Source: Nisaea sediminum (GTDB taxonomy: Bacteria > Pseudomonadota > Alphaproteobacteria > Thalassobaculales > Thalassobaculaceae). Taken from it: a stretch of 64,000 bases of DNA. The notes under the pieces were generated by a model. The model was not told the DNA's origin and made no database searches. It saw nothing but the letters and a program-made list of their open reading frames with translations. Position numbers and translations under genes: made by a program. The stretch lies in assembly GCF_014904705.1 (NCBI RefSeq), contig NZ_JACZCQ010000010.1:62001-126000 (forward strand), read 5' to 3'. Of the stretch, positions 8,823-17,264 are shown in pieces; the stretch's first letter is position 1; each line of letters begins with the position of its first letter.

Positions 8823-9464
8823 TTATCCGGAATCCCTGGGCCGCCTGATGGCCCGCACGGTCTGGCTGGTGCCGCCGCCGCAGAAGAAGCGCTCTCCACC
8901 ATCGGATTCCAGACCGGAGACACCTTTGCCGTCCGGCATCTCGAGACATTCCAGAACCTCGCCCGTCGAGGGATCGATCCGGCGGAGATCGCTCTTGTCC
9001 TCCTGCCAGGTCCCATGCCAGAGCTCGCCCTCGACCCAGGTCACACCGGTGACGAAACGGTCGGAGGCGATGGTGCGGAGGATTGCGCCGGTCTCGGGAT
9101 CGATCTGATGGATCTTCGCGCCGCGATGCTCGCCGACCCAGAGCGATCCCTCCGCCCAGGCCATGCCGGAATCGCCGCCCTTCGCGGGCGCGGGGATGGT
9201 CGCGAGGATCGCTCCGGTCTCGGGGTCGATCTTGTGGATCACGGCCTCGGCGATCTGGAAGAGGTGCTTGCCGTCGAACGCGGTGCCCGCGTGGGCGGCG
9301 ACCTCAATCGACCGGAGGGTCTCTCCGCTCTCCGGGTCGACGGCATTCAGCTTGTTGCCGGTTGCGACCCAGATCCGGGCGCCGTCGAAACTGACGCCGG
9401 CGACGCCGTCCGTACCCGGGAAGGGTCCATATTCACGCGTGATTTCAGCTTTCGATCGTTTCAT
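8823..9464 (-). CDS. Beta-propeller repeat protein (glutaminyl-cyclase/YncE-like)
   Basis: A 213-residue protein made of repeated blades of about 45 residues, each centred on a turn like IDPETGAIL (for example VDPESGETL, IDPETGAIL twice and IDPSTGEVL) followed by GLAWAEGSLW-type strands. This is the look of PQQ/YncE-type or glutamine-cyclotransferase-like propellers. No signal peptide is evident from the chosen ATG at 9464. The upstream frame is open but is Pro/Arg-rich shadow of the regulator gene, whose stop is at 9475. The gap of ten bases means it is co-transcribed with the regulator. Function unknown; possibly a sensor or binding partner. Confidence 0.72.
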   Translation of the reverse strand: MKRSKAEITREYGPFPGTDGVAGVSFDGARIWVATGNKLNAVDPESGETLRSIEVAAHAGTAFDGKHLFQIAEAVIHKIDPETGAILATIPAPAKGGDSGMAWAEGSLWVGEHRGAKIHQIDPETGAILRTIASDRFVTGVTWVEGELWHGTWQEDKSDLRRIDPSTGEVLECLEMPDGKGVSGLESDGGERFFCGGGTSQTVRAIRRPRDSG

Positions 9465-9474
9465 GGGGGGGATC

Positions 9475-10695
9475 CTATCCTCTCGGCGACAAGGCCGGGA
9501 GTAACAAGCATGTCGGGAAACCGGGGATGGTACGGGCGACCCAGCGGCAGGCCCGGCCGCGCCCGAAGGACTCGACCTTGCCCTCCGAGGACAGTTCCTC
9601 GAGGGCGCGCTGGGTTGTCCGGGCGCTGACGCCGAGCGCAAGCGCGAGCGCCGAACTCGACCAGGCCTCGCCGTCGGCAAGCAGGGCGAGGAGGGTGCCG
9701 TGTCTCTCTTCGGCGGGCGGTGCCAGAACCGCAACGCCTGAATGTGTGTGCGTCTCAAGAACGAAGCCCGCCTTGGTCGCCTTGAGATTGGCCATCGCGC
9801 TCAGCTTCCTGCGGAGCCGTCCGATCTCGACGCGCAGCCGTGCACGGTGCGACTCGTCCGCGTGTTTCGCCCCGAATGCGCACGCGAGCAGTTGCTCCCG
9901 CGTCACCTCGTCCGGCCAGGCTTCTGCAAGTGCGCGCGCGAGCGCGAAGAGCACCGGCCGTCCGGCGAGACGCACTTTATGCCGGCCGCTGCGTATGGCG
10001 TCGCGGCAGGTATCGACCAGCAACATGTCCGAGGCAATCAGCGCCTCGACCTCTTCAAGCCCGGCCAGTCGATTTGTCCCCCCGGTGATGATGCGTGCGG
10101 CCGGAGCTGCGAAAGCCTGCTCGGCGTGCCCGACCTCTGCCAGCAATGCTGGGATCCCGGCGCTGTTCGCTGTGCGCCTGGCTTGGCCGAGTGCGTCTCG
10201 GACATCTGCGGCCCTGACCCGCCGCATGGCGATCCCGGCGGCGACCAGCGCAAGCCCGACCCGGGACGCGGGCGGCAGGGCCGTACGGTCTGTTTCGGCG
10301 ACGAGTGCGGCGGCATCGTCGAGCTTTCCGGTCAGAAGATGCCAGCGCGCGAGGAGGTACCCCGCATGAGCGGCGTTCATTTCGTCGCCGAGGGACGCAA
10401 GTGTGAGACGCGCCGTCTCGAGCGCGCCCGACGTGCGGACGAGATCGCGGGAGACCAGAGCGATTTCCGCTTCCGCCACGGCGCAGCGCGCCCGCGCGAC
10501 CGGCTCGCCGGTGCCAAAAGCCTTCGCCGCGCGGCGAAGCAGGTCGCGTGCGCGGGGAAAGTCCTCGAGCTGCGCCATCGCGATGCCGCGCAGGGCCAGC
10601 GCGGGCGCATCCTCGCGGAGGGCGACCCGCTTCAGTGCCCCCAGCGGATCGCCCGCGGTCAGCGCCTGCGACGCGGCAGTGATCAGCGAGTCCAT
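9475..10695 (-). CDS. Transcriptional regulator with TPR-like region and winged-helix domains
   Basis: A 406-residue soluble protein. The N-terminal half (about 1-190) is an Ala/Leu-rich helical repeat region of TPR type. Around 220-310 lies a winged-helix segment like the OmpR/SARP effector domains (VRLAGRPVLFALARALAE, then LRVEIGRLRRKLS). The C-terminal 70 residues hold a second, MarR/GntR-like HTH (ALALALGVSARTTQRALEELSSEG). The ATG at 10695 is used; upstream in-frame sequence is Arg-rich and reaches into the divergent promoter. It probably controls the downstream propeller gene and perhaps the divergent gene pair at 10803. No ligand domain is recognised. Confidence 0.75.
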   Translation of the reverse strand: MDSLITAASQALTAGDPLGALKRVALREDAPALALRGIAMAQLEDFPRARDLLRRAAKAFGTGEPVARARCAVAEAEIALVSRDLVRTSGALETARLTLASLGDEMNAAHAGYLLARWHLLTGKLDDAAALVAETDRTALPPASRVGLALVAAGIAMRRVRAADVRDALGQARRTANSAGIPALLAEVGHAEQAFAAPAARIITGGTNRLAGLEEVEALIASDMLLVDTCRDAIRSGRHKVRLAGRPVLFALARALAEAWPDEVTREQLLACAFGAKHADESHRARLRVEIGRLRRKLSAMANLKATKAGFVLETHTHSGVAVLAPPAEERHGTLLALLADGEAWSSSALALALGVSARTTQRALEELSSEGKVESFGRGRACRWVARTIPGFPTCLLLPALSPRG

Positions 10696-10802
10696 GCAAA
10701 TCCCGTCAGACTTGTCACTCCCACCCGCCGTTCGCCCCGTCCTAAACCGGATCCGGGTTCTGCAGCGGCCGGTGACGGCCACCATTCAACGGGAGCGCGA
10801 AA

Positions 10803-11090
10803 ATGACAACCTGGATCCGAGCAAAATGGCGGACGGCCCGTTCGCTTTGCGGTGCCGCTTGGCTCGGTCTGGCGGCGTCGCCGACCTTCGCGCTCATGGC
10901 TTTGCTCGAGTCGAACAGCCCACAATCCCCTCTCTGCATGGCGGGGAGCGGTGGTCTGCCGATCGGCGGCATGGTCTGGATGTATTTGCTGATGAGCCTG
11001 TTCCACCTTCCGCCCTGGCTGAAGCTCGCCAGAGGCCACACGCGGAAGGCCGGAGACACCCTTTTCCCGAACCAAGGAGACAGAACATGA
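10803..11090 (+). CDS. Small inner-membrane protein paired with DUF899
   Basis: A 95-residue protein with two hydrophobic helices (about 17-35, AAWLGLAASPTFALMALL, and about 52-70, GGMVWMYLLMSLFHLP) joined by a short loop containing Cys. A good ribosome binding site (GGGAGCG, seven bases before the ATG) and an ATGA overlap with the DUF899 gene support a real coding unit. It lies 107 bases from the divergent regulator gene. No family name is recognised. The coupling suggests it anchors or serves the downstream DUF899 protein. Confidence 0.68.
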   Translation: MTTWIRAKWRTARSLCGAAWLGLAASPTFALMALLESNSPQSPLCMAGSGGLPIGGMVWMYLLMSLFHLPPWLKLARGHTRKAGDTLFPNQGDRT

Positions 11091-11782
11091 ATGCGCATAA
11101 CGTCGTTTCCCGCGAGGATTGGCTCACGGCCCGCAAGGCGCTGCTTGCGAAGGAGCGGGCGCTGACCCATGAGCTCGACGCGCTCCGCGCCGAGCGCCGG
11201 CAGATGCCCTGGGTAAAGATCGAAAAACCCTACCGCTTCAAGGGACCGGACGGCGAGGTCTCGCTCCCGGACCTCTTCGGCGACAAGAGCCAGCTCGCGA
11301 TCTACAATTTCATGCTGAGCCCGGGCTCCGACCATATCTGCCCGGGCTGCTCCTTCATCTCCGACCATGTCGATGCCGCCCGCCGGCATTTCGAGCAGGC
11401 CGATCTCGCCTTCGCGGCGGTGTCGCGTGTGCCGCTCGAGCGGATCGAGGCGGTCAAGGCACGGATGGGCTGGAACTTCCCCTGGGTTTCGTCCGAGGGC
11501 AGCGACTTCAATTACGATTTCGGCGTCTCTTTCACAGAGGAGCAACTCGCCTCCGGCCGGGCGATCTATAATTACGGTGCGGTGATCGAGAAGGCCCGGG
11601 ATCTCTTCGGAGCCAGCATCTTCGTGAAAGACGAGGATGGTGCGGTATTCCACACCTACTCGACCTTCAGCCGGGGCGCGGAGCTGCTCATCGGCGCCTT
11701 CAACTGGCTCGACCTTGCGCCCAAGGGGCGGAACGAGACCGACGGGACCATGAGCTGGGTGCGCCTGCACGACGAGTACTGA
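11087..11782 (+). CDS. DUF899 (thioredoxin-like) family protein
   Basis: A 231-residue protein of the DUF899 family, which adopts a thioredoxin-like fold of unknown reaction. It shows the family's opening (VSREDWLTARKALLAKER), the EKPYRFKGPDGE strand, the PGSDHICPGCSF motif with a CPGC pair in the position of a thioredoxin CXXC, and the late FGASIFVKDEDGAVFHTYSTFSRG block. The start at 11087 overlaps the upstream membrane-protein stop as ATGA and follows AAGGAGA. A redox or dithiol role is plausible from the CPGC motif only. The cytoplasmic location is inferred from lack of a signal peptide. Confidence 0.85.
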   Translation: MNAHNVVSREDWLTARKALLAKERALTHELDALRAERRQMPWVKIEKPYRFKGPDGEVSLPDLFGDKSQLAIYNFMLSPGSDHICPGCSFISDHVDAARRHFEQADLAFAAVSRVPLERIEAVKARMGWNFPWVSSEGSDFNYDFGVSFTEEQLASGRAIYNYGAVIEKARDLFGASIFVKDEDGAVFHTYSTFSRGAELLIGAFNWLDLAPKGRNETDGTMSWVRLHDEY

Positions 11783-11842
11783 CGCGGTATCCGGCGCCTG
11801 CCGGCGGGGGCGAAGAATCCGGCTGTTCCCGTTTCGCTCCCG

Positions 11843-11870
11843 TTGCCCGCGGCACGCGTCTCTGTATAGT
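11843..11870 (+). promoter_or_regulatory. Sigma-70-like promoter for the Liv-type operon
   Basis: A -35-like TTGCCC (11843-11848) and -10-like TATAGT (11865-11870) are separated by 16 bases, 38 bases before the binding-protein ATG. This is the best promoter-like match I found upstream of an operon in the window. Start site not verified. Confidence 0.5.
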
Positions 11871-11908
11871 GTGCGGAATCACAAAACCTACACACAGGGG
11901 GAGCGAAC

Positions 11909-13096
11909 ATGAAACGCTTGCTACCGATGCTGTGCGCAGCCGTTCTGACGACGACCGCGGCACAGGCCCAGGATACCGTTAAAGTCGGCATGCTGCAGGG
12001 CTTCACCGGCCCGACCGAATCTCTCGTCAAGCCGATGGCGCTCGGCGGCGAGTTGGCCATCCAGGAAGTGTCCGACAGCGGCATTTTCCTCGGCGGCAAG
12101 AAGGTTGTCTCCGTGCGCGGCGACAGCACCTGCGTCGACGCCGCTGCCGCGACCGCTGCCGCGAACCGTCTGATCACGTCCGAGGGGGTCAACGGCATCG
12201 TCGGTGCGACCTGTTCCGGCGCGACCACTGCGGTTCTGAACAACGTCGCCCGTCCGAACGGCATGGTGATGATCTCCCCGTCCGCCACCTCGCCGGCGCT
12301 GACCACGATCGAGGATGACGGCCTGTTCTTCCGGACCGCGCCGTCCGACGCCCGCCAGGGCCAGATCATCGGCGAGATCCTCGTTGCCAAGGGCATCAAG
12401 ACCGCCGCGCTGACCTACACCAACAATGACTACGGCAAGGGCCTCGCGGATTCGATCCAGTCCGCCTTCGAAGGCAAGGGCGGCAAGATCACCGCCGTCG
12501 CCGCGCATGAAGACGGCAAGGCCGACTACTCCGCCGAAGTCGCGACCCTCGCGGCCGCGGGCGGCGACATCCTGATCGTCGCGGGCTATCTCGACCAAGG
12601 CGGCAAGGGCATGATCCAGGCCGCGCTCGACACCGGCGCCTTCGATCGTTTCGTGCTGCCGGACGGCATGGTCGGCGAAGCGCTGACGGACAATTTCGGC
12701 GCCTCCCTCGACGGCTCCATCGGCACCAACCCGGGCACCGACAGCCCGGGCGCGGCCCAGCTTGCCAAGCTGGCCGAAGGCAAGGGCTTCAAGGGCGACG
12801 ATCCCTATGTCCCGGAAGCCTATGACGCCTCCGCGATCCTGCTGCTCGCCATGCAGGCCGCCAACAGCACCGATCCGGCCAAGTACAAGGGCATGATCGA
12901 GAAGGTCGCCAACGCTCCGGGCGAGAAGATCTATCCGGGCGAACTCTCGAAAGCGCTCAAGATTCTTGCCGATGGCGGCGACATCGATTATGTCGGCGGC
13001 ACCGCGCTCGAACTGATCGCGCCGGGCGAGTCCGCGGGCAGCTTCCGCGAGACCACGGTCGAAGGCGGTAAGTGGAAGACCGTTGCTTACCACTGA
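11909..13096 (+). CDS. Liv-type ABC importer, periplasmic substrate-binding protein
   Basis: A 395-residue exported binding protein of the branched-chain amino acid (LivJ/LivK, type I periplasmic) family. A signal peptide ends near AQAQD; the mature chain begins with DTVKVGMLQGFTGPTESL, typical of the family, and has the NRLITSEGVNGIVGATCSGA hinge region. A strong ribosome binding site (GGGGGAGCG) precedes the ATG. It is the first gene of a five-gene importer and is followed by a hairpin that could set its level above that of the membrane parts. The substrate may be an amino acid, amide or urea-like molecule; the gene order (binding protein, two ATPases, two permeases) is not that of urtABCDE. 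Confidence 0.88.
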   Translation: MKRLLPMLCAAVLTTTAAQAQDTVKVGMLQGFTGPTESLVKPMALGGELAIQEVSDSGIFLGGKKVVSVRGDSTCVDAAAATAAANRLITSEGVNGIVGATCSGATTAVLNNVARPNGMVMISPSATSPALTTIEDDGLFFRTAPSDARQGQIIGEILVAKGIKTAALTYTNNDYGKGLADSIQSAFEGKGGKITAVAAHEDGKADYSAEVATLAAAGGDILIVAGYLDQGGKGMIQAALDTGAFDRFVLPDGMVGEALTDNFGASLDGSIGTNPGTDSPGAAQLAKLAEGKGFKGDDPYVPEAYDASAILLLAMQAANSTDPAKYKGMIEKVANAPGEKIYPGELSKALKILADGGDIDYVGGTALELIAPGESAGSFRETTVEGGKWKTVAYH

Positions 13097-13122
13097 TCGG
13101 TCGAGCTGAGACGTTTACGGGG

Positions 13123-13150
13123 AAACGGTCGGGCGCGAGCCTGACCGTTT
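13123..13150 (+). terminator. Strong hairpin with GCGA tetraloop between binding protein and ATPase genes
   Basis: A 12-bp stem (13123-13134 with 13139-13150, including one G-U pair) closed by the GNRA tetraloop GCGA. The 3' arm ends in TTT followed by TGCC, so this is a partial terminator or a 3' stabiliser. Such elements after the binding-protein gene commonly raise its expression relative to the downstream transporter genes. Confidence 0.7.
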
Positions 13151-13169
13151 TGCCTATATGGGCTAACGG

Positions 13170-13952
13170 ATGATCAAAGTAGAAAACGTCACCAAGCGCT
13201 TTGGTGGCATCCACGCCGTCAACGGCGTGTCGCTGGAAATCCAGCAAGGCTCCATTACCGGCCTGATCGGCCCGAACGGAGCGGGGAAGACAACGCTCTT
13301 CAACATCATCGCCGGCGCTTTCCCGCCGACGTCGGGGAAGATCTATCTCGACGGCGAGGATATCTCCGAGCTCGAGCCGCACCAGCTCTTCCACAAGGGG
13401 CTGCTGCGCACCTTCCAGATCGCGCATGAATTCTCCTCCCTGACGGTTCTGGAGAACCTGATGGTGGTCCCGGGCGGCCAGCCCGGAGAGGAGCTGAAAC
13501 ATTCCTGGTTCAATTTCGCCGCGGTGCGCGCGCATGAGGAAAAGGTCCGCGAGCGCGCCCGCGACGTAATCGAATTTCTGGAAATCCCGCATCTCGAGAA
13601 CGAGCTCGCCGGCAATCTCTCCGGCGGCCAGAAGAAGCTGCTGGAGCTCGGGCGCACCATGATGGTGGACGCGAAAATCGTCTTCCTCGACGAGGTCGGC
13701 GCCGGCGTGAACCGTACGCTGCTGCAGACCATCGCGAACTCGATCCTGCGCCTGAACAAGGAGCGCGGCTACACCTTCTGCCTGATCGAGCACGACATGG
13801 ATTTCATCGCCCGGCTCTGCGACCCGGTCATCGTCATGGCCGAAGGCAAGCTGCTGACCCAGGGCTCCGTCGACGAGGTGATGAACAACGAGGAGGTCAT
13901 CGAGGCCTATCTCGGGACCGGCCGGAAACACAAGCGGGTGTCGGATCAATGA
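13170..13952 (+). CDS. Liv-type ABC importer ATPase (LivG-like)
   Basis: A 260-residue ABC ATPase. It has Walker A GPNGAGKTTLF (residues 34-44), the LivG-type long helical insert between Walker A and the signature, signature LSGGQKKLLELG and Walker B IVFLDEVGAGVN, then the EHDMDFI switch region. The Walker B tail reads LDEVGAG instead of the usual LDEPAAG, but Asp and Glu are kept. It pairs with the next ATPase to drive import by the two permeases downstream. The gene ends overlapping the next start as ATGA. Confidence 0.9.
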   Translation: MIKVENVTKRFGGIHAVNGVSLEIQQGSITGLIGPNGAGKTTLFNIIAGAFPPTSGKIYLDGEDISELEPHQLFHKGLLRTFQIAHEFSSLTVLENLMVVPGGQPGEELKHSWFNFAAVRAHEEKVRERARDVIEFLEIPHLENELAGNLSGGQKKLLELGRTMMVDAKIVFLDEVGAGVNRTLLQTIANSILRLNKERGYTFCLIEHDMDFIARLCDPVIVMAEGKLLTQGSVDEVMNNEEVIEAYLGTGRKHKRVSDQ

Positions 13953-14653
13953 GCTTTCTCTCCGCGACCGGGATGACCGGCGGCTATGGCGGGGCCGATA
14001 TCCTGACCGACTGCAATCTGAGCGTGGAACGCGGCGAAGTCGCCGTCGTCGTCGGCCCGAACGGGGCCGGAAAGTCGACGGCGATGAAGGCCGTCTTCGG
14101 GATGCTGAACCTGCGCGAGGGCAGCGTCGTCTTCGACGGCGAGGACATCACGCGCATGGCGCCGCAGGAGCGGGTGCGCCACGGCATGGGATTCGTGCCG
14201 CAGAACCGAAACGTCTTCGTCTCGCTCACCGTCGAGGAAAACCTCGAGATGGGCGCCTTCATCCGCGAGGACGACATCACGGAATCGAAGGAGCAGGTCT
14301 TCTCGCTCTTCCCGATCCTCGCCGAGAAACGCAATCAGCCGGCGGGCGAGCTCTCCGGCGGCCAGCGCCAGCAGGTCGCGGTCGGCCGCGCGCTGATGAC
14401 ACAGCCGAAGCTGCTGATGCTGGACGAGCCGACCGCCGGCGTCTCGCCGATCGTCATGGACGAGCTGTTCGACAAGATCGTCGAGGTCGCCCGCACCGGC
14501 ATCGCCATCCTGATGGTCGAGCAGAATGCACGTCAGGCGCTCGAGATCGCCGATCACGGTTTCGTCCTCGTGCAGGGCTCCAACCGCTTCACCGATACCG
14601 GCGAGGCCCTTCTGGCGAACGAGGAAGTTCGCCGTTCCTTCCTCGGGGGCTGA
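13949..14653 (+). CDS. Liv-type ABC importer ATPase (LivF-like)
   Basis: A 234-residue ABC ATPase of the LivF type, shorter than its partner. It has Walker A GPNGAGKSTAM, signature LSGGQRQQVAVGRAL, Walker B LLMLDEPTAGVSP and the late LMVEQNARQALEIADHG block characteristic of LivF. Translation is coupled to the upstream LivG-like gene by a four-base overlap. The next gene begins four bases after its stop. Confidence 0.9.
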   Translation: MSFLSATGMTGGYGGADILTDCNLSVERGEVAVVVGPNGAGKSTAMKAVFGMLNLREGSVVFDGEDITRMAPQERVRHGMGFVPQNRNVFVSLTVEENLEMGAFIREDDITESKEQVFSLFPILAEKRNQPAGELSGGQRQQVAVGRALMTQPKLLMLDEPTAGVSPIVMDELFDKIVEVARTGIAILMVEQNARQALEIADHGFVLVQGSNRFTDTGEALLANEEVRRSFLGG

Positions 14654-14656
14654 GCC

Positions 14657-15667
14657 ATGGATATCGCCAACGCGTTCGCGCTTCTCAGCAACTTCGTCAT
14701 CGTGCCGGCGATCGCCTACGGCGCGCAGCTCGCGCTCGGCGCGCTCGGGGTCACGATCATCTTCGGCATCCTGCGCTTCGCCAATTTCGCGCACGGGGAG
14801 ATGATGTCGTTCGGTGCCATGGCGGCGATCCTCGCCACCTGGGGCCTGCAGGCCGCCGGGGTGAGTATCGCCCCGCTGCCGACCGCGCTTCTGGCGCTGC
14901 CCGTCGGGATTCTCGCCGCCGTGGCGATGGCGCTGCTGACCGACCGTTTCGTCTTCCGCTTCTATCGCAAGAAACGGTCGAACCCGATCGTCTTCGCCAT
15001 CGTTTCCGTCGGCGTGATGTTCGTGATGGCCGGCCTCATCCGCATCGTTATCGGGCCGGACGACCAGAGCTTCGCCGACGGCGCGCGCTTCCTCTTCACC
15101 GTGCGCGATTTCAAGGCGGCGACGGGTCTCGAGCAGGGGATCGGCGTCAAGCAGACCCAGCTCATCACCGTCGTCGTCGCCCTCGTCGTCGTCGCCGCGC
15201 TCTTCTGGTTCCTGCAGAAGACGCGCTGGGGCAAGGCGATGCGGGCCTATTCCGATGATGAGGATCTGGCGCTGCTCTCGGGCATCAATCCGGAGAAGAT
15301 CGTGATGATCGCCTGGGTCATCTCGGCCGCGCTCGCCGCCATCGCGGGCACGCTCTACGGCCTCGACAAGACCTACAAGCCGTTCATCTTCCTGCAGATC
15401 CTGCTGCCGATCTTCGCCGCCACCATCCTTGGCGGCATCGGCCAGCCGGTCGGCGCCGTTCTCGGCGGCTTCATCGTCGCCTTCTCCGAAGTGACGGTGA
15501 CCTACGCCTTCAAGCGCTTCCTCGCCTATCTCGGGCCGGACGGCTGGGTGCCGGAAGGTCTCGTGCAGCTGCTCTCCACCGATTACAAGTTCGCGGTGTC
15601 CTTCGTCATCCTGGTCGCGGTGCTGCTTGTGCGGCCGACGGGCATCATTCGAGGTAAGGTCATATGA
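14657..15667 (+). CDS. Liv-type ABC importer permease (LivH-like)
   Basis: A 336-residue inner-membrane permease with about eight hydrophobic segments. It has the family motif FGILRFANFAHGEMM near residue 37 and the late LLPIFAATILGGIGQPVGAVLGG cytoplasmic-loop block in which the EAA-like coupling helix lies. It forms the translocation pore with the LivM-like protein that follows; their genes overlap by four bases (ATGA). Confidence 0.9.
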   Translation: MDIANAFALLSNFVIVPAIAYGAQLALGALGVTIIFGILRFANFAHGEMMSFGAMAAILATWGLQAAGVSIAPLPTALLALPVGILAAVAMALLTDRFVFRFYRKKRSNPIVFAIVSVGVMFVMAGLIRIVIGPDDQSFADGARFLFTVRDFKAATGLEQGIGVKQTQLITVVVALVVVAALFWFLQKTRWGKAMRAYSDDEDLALLSGINPEKIVMIAWVISAALAAIAGTLYGLDKTYKPFIFLQILLPIFAATILGGIGQPVGAVLGGFIVAFSEVTVTYAFKRFLAYLGPDGWVPEGLVQLLSTDYKFAVSFVILVAVLLVRPTGIIRGKVI

Positions 15668-16962
15668 CGAAGAAGGTCCCCCTCTATTACGGCGCGATGG
15701 GGCTGATCCTCATCGCCGTCGGTCTGTTCCAGAGCTGGGCGGTGGCGTTCGGCATCCTCAATCTCTGCCTGATCTCCGCCATCATGGCGCTCGGCGTGAA
15801 CATGCAGTGGGGCTATGCCGGTCTCTTCAATGTCGGGATCATGGGCTTCACCGCGCTCGGAGGGCTGGCCGCCGTCCTGGTCTCCATGGCGCCGGTCGGC
15901 GAGGCCTGGTCCGTTGCGGGCGGCGATCTCGCCCTCTCGCTGCTGAGCCTTGCCGCAACGGTGGCCGCGATCGTCTTCGCCCGCCGCAAGGTTGCACGTG
16001 CACTGCGCCCGTATGTGACGGTGCTGCTGTTGATCGCGGGCTATTTCCTGATCTCGCATTTTTTCCTCCCGGCGACCGACCGGATCGAGGCGATCGATCC
16101 GGCGCTCTCCGGCTATCTCGGCGGCCTCGGCCTGCCGATCCTGCTGGCCTGGCCCGTCGGCGGACTGGTCGCGGCGGGCGCGGGCTGGCTGATCGGCAAG
16201 ATCTCCCTCGGGCTCCGTGCCGACTATCTCGCCATCGCCACCCTCGGCATCTCCGAGATCATCATCGCGGTGATCAAGTACGAGGAATGGCTCTCCCGCG
16301 GGGTCAAGAACGTCACGGGCATTCCGCGCCCGGTGCCCTACGAGGTCGATCTCGTCGAGGCGGACTGGTTCCTCTCGCTCGCCTCGACGTTCGGTGTCAG
16401 CGACGTCTCGGACGCTGCGGGAATCTTCGTGAAGATCTGCTACGCGCTGCTCTTCATCGCCGTGCTCGCAATCATCATGTGGCTTGCCGAGCGGGCGCTG
16501 CAATCCCCCTGGGGCCGCATGATGCGGGCGATCCGCGACAACCGCGATGCGGCCGCCGCGATGGGCAAGGACGTGAAGGCCCGGCATCTGCAGGTCTTCG
16601 TGCTCGGCTGTGCGGTCTGCGGCGTGGCCGGTGCCATGCTGGCGACCTTGGACGGCCAGCTCACCCCGACCAGCTACATCCCGCTGCGCTACACCTTCCT
16701 GATCTGGGTGATGGTGATCCTCGGCGGCTCCGGCAACAACTGGGGCGCGGTGCTGGGCGGCTTCGTGATCTGGTTCCTCTGGGTGCAGGCGGAACCGCTC
16801 GGCGCCTGGTTCATGACCGTGATCACCATGCCGCTGCCGGAAGAGTCCGGCCTCGCGAAGCACCTGATGGCCGGGTCGGTCTATATGCGCTACCTGCTGA
16901 TGGGCGCGATCCTGCTGCTGGTCATGCGGTTCGCGCCGAAGGGGCTGATACCGGAGCGCTGA
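15664..16962 (+). CDS. Liv-type ABC importer permease (LivM-like)
   Basis: A 432-residue permease. It has the LivM opening (GILNLCLISAIMALGVNMQWGYAGL) and the SRGVKNVTGIPRP and IRDNRDAAAAMGKDV blocks. It is about 100 residues longer than many LivM proteins because of an extra hydrophobic region (about residues 85-180) before the LRADYLAIATLG motif; E. coli LivM is similarly long. It is the last gene of the importer and is followed by an inverted repeat. Confidence 0.9.
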   Translation: MTKKVPLYYGAMGLILIAVGLFQSWAVAFGILNLCLISAIMALGVNMQWGYAGLFNVGIMGFTALGGLAAVLVSMAPVGEAWSVAGGDLALSLLSLAATVAAIVFARRKVARALRPYVTVLLLIAGYFLISHFFLPATDRIEAIDPALSGYLGGLGLPILLAWPVGGLVAAGAGWLIGKISLGLRADYLAIATLGISEIIIAVIKYEEWLSRGVKNVTGIPRPVPYEVDLVEADWFLSLASTFGVSDVSDAAGIFVKICYALLFIAVLAIIMWLAERALQSPWGRMMRAIRDNRDAAAAMGKDVKARHLQVFVLGCAVCGVAGAMLATLDGQLTPTSYIPLRYTFLIWVMVILGGSGNNWGAVLGGFVIWFLWVQAEPLGAWFMTVITMPLPEESGLAKHLMAGSVYMRYLLMGAILLLVMRFAPKGLIPER

Positions 16963-17264
16963 TGAGCACGCTCGTGCCTGCACGACAAGCCTGGATGCGG
17001 CCCGGCTCTTTCCAGCCGGGCGGTCTCGTCTGGCCGCAGGTCCGCCGCAAACATGCCCGTCATTCAACAGGGTCAGTCGAAAAATAGAAAAAGCATTTCG
17101 AAATTCGTATTAAATTGTCGGTCATACTTATGTATGATGAACGCGATCAACGCTTTCGGCGGGCGGGAACGTCGGCCGGAGGGACAGTATGATGATCTTC
17201 GGGCGAACACTGCCCGAATGTGGCCAAGAACTGGCCGCTTCCTTTCAGAACGGGAGGACATCGA
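16963..17264 (+). promoter_or_regulatory. Intergenic region with an A+T-rich operator-like palindrome
   Basis: About 300 bases without a convincing gene. The left part carries the hairpin described separately. From about 17085 the sequence turns A+T-rich and contains a perfect inverted repeat TCATAC-TTAT-GTATGA at 17122-17137, a typical dimeric HTH operator shape. It lies 128 bases before the HTH gene at 17265, which may autoregulate through it. Other open frames here have no ribosome binding site or family resemblance. Confidence 0.4.
17000..17021 (+). terminator. Inverted repeat after the Liv-type operon
   Basis: Perfect 8-base arms GCCCGGCT and AGCCGGGC enclose a 6-base loop, 37 bases after the permease stop. 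No T-tract follows (GGTCTCGTC), so termination strength is uncertain. Confidence 0.5.

Noticed and set aside
10403-11782. A 459-residue version of the DUF899 protein
   Set aside because: The extra N-terminal part is antisense to the regulator gene; DUF899 homology, an RBS and the ATGA overlap place the start at 11087.
11909-16962. urtABCDE urea importer
   Set aside because: Gene order is binding protein, ATPase, ATPase, permease, permease, and no urease genes are near; a generic Liv-type label is safer.
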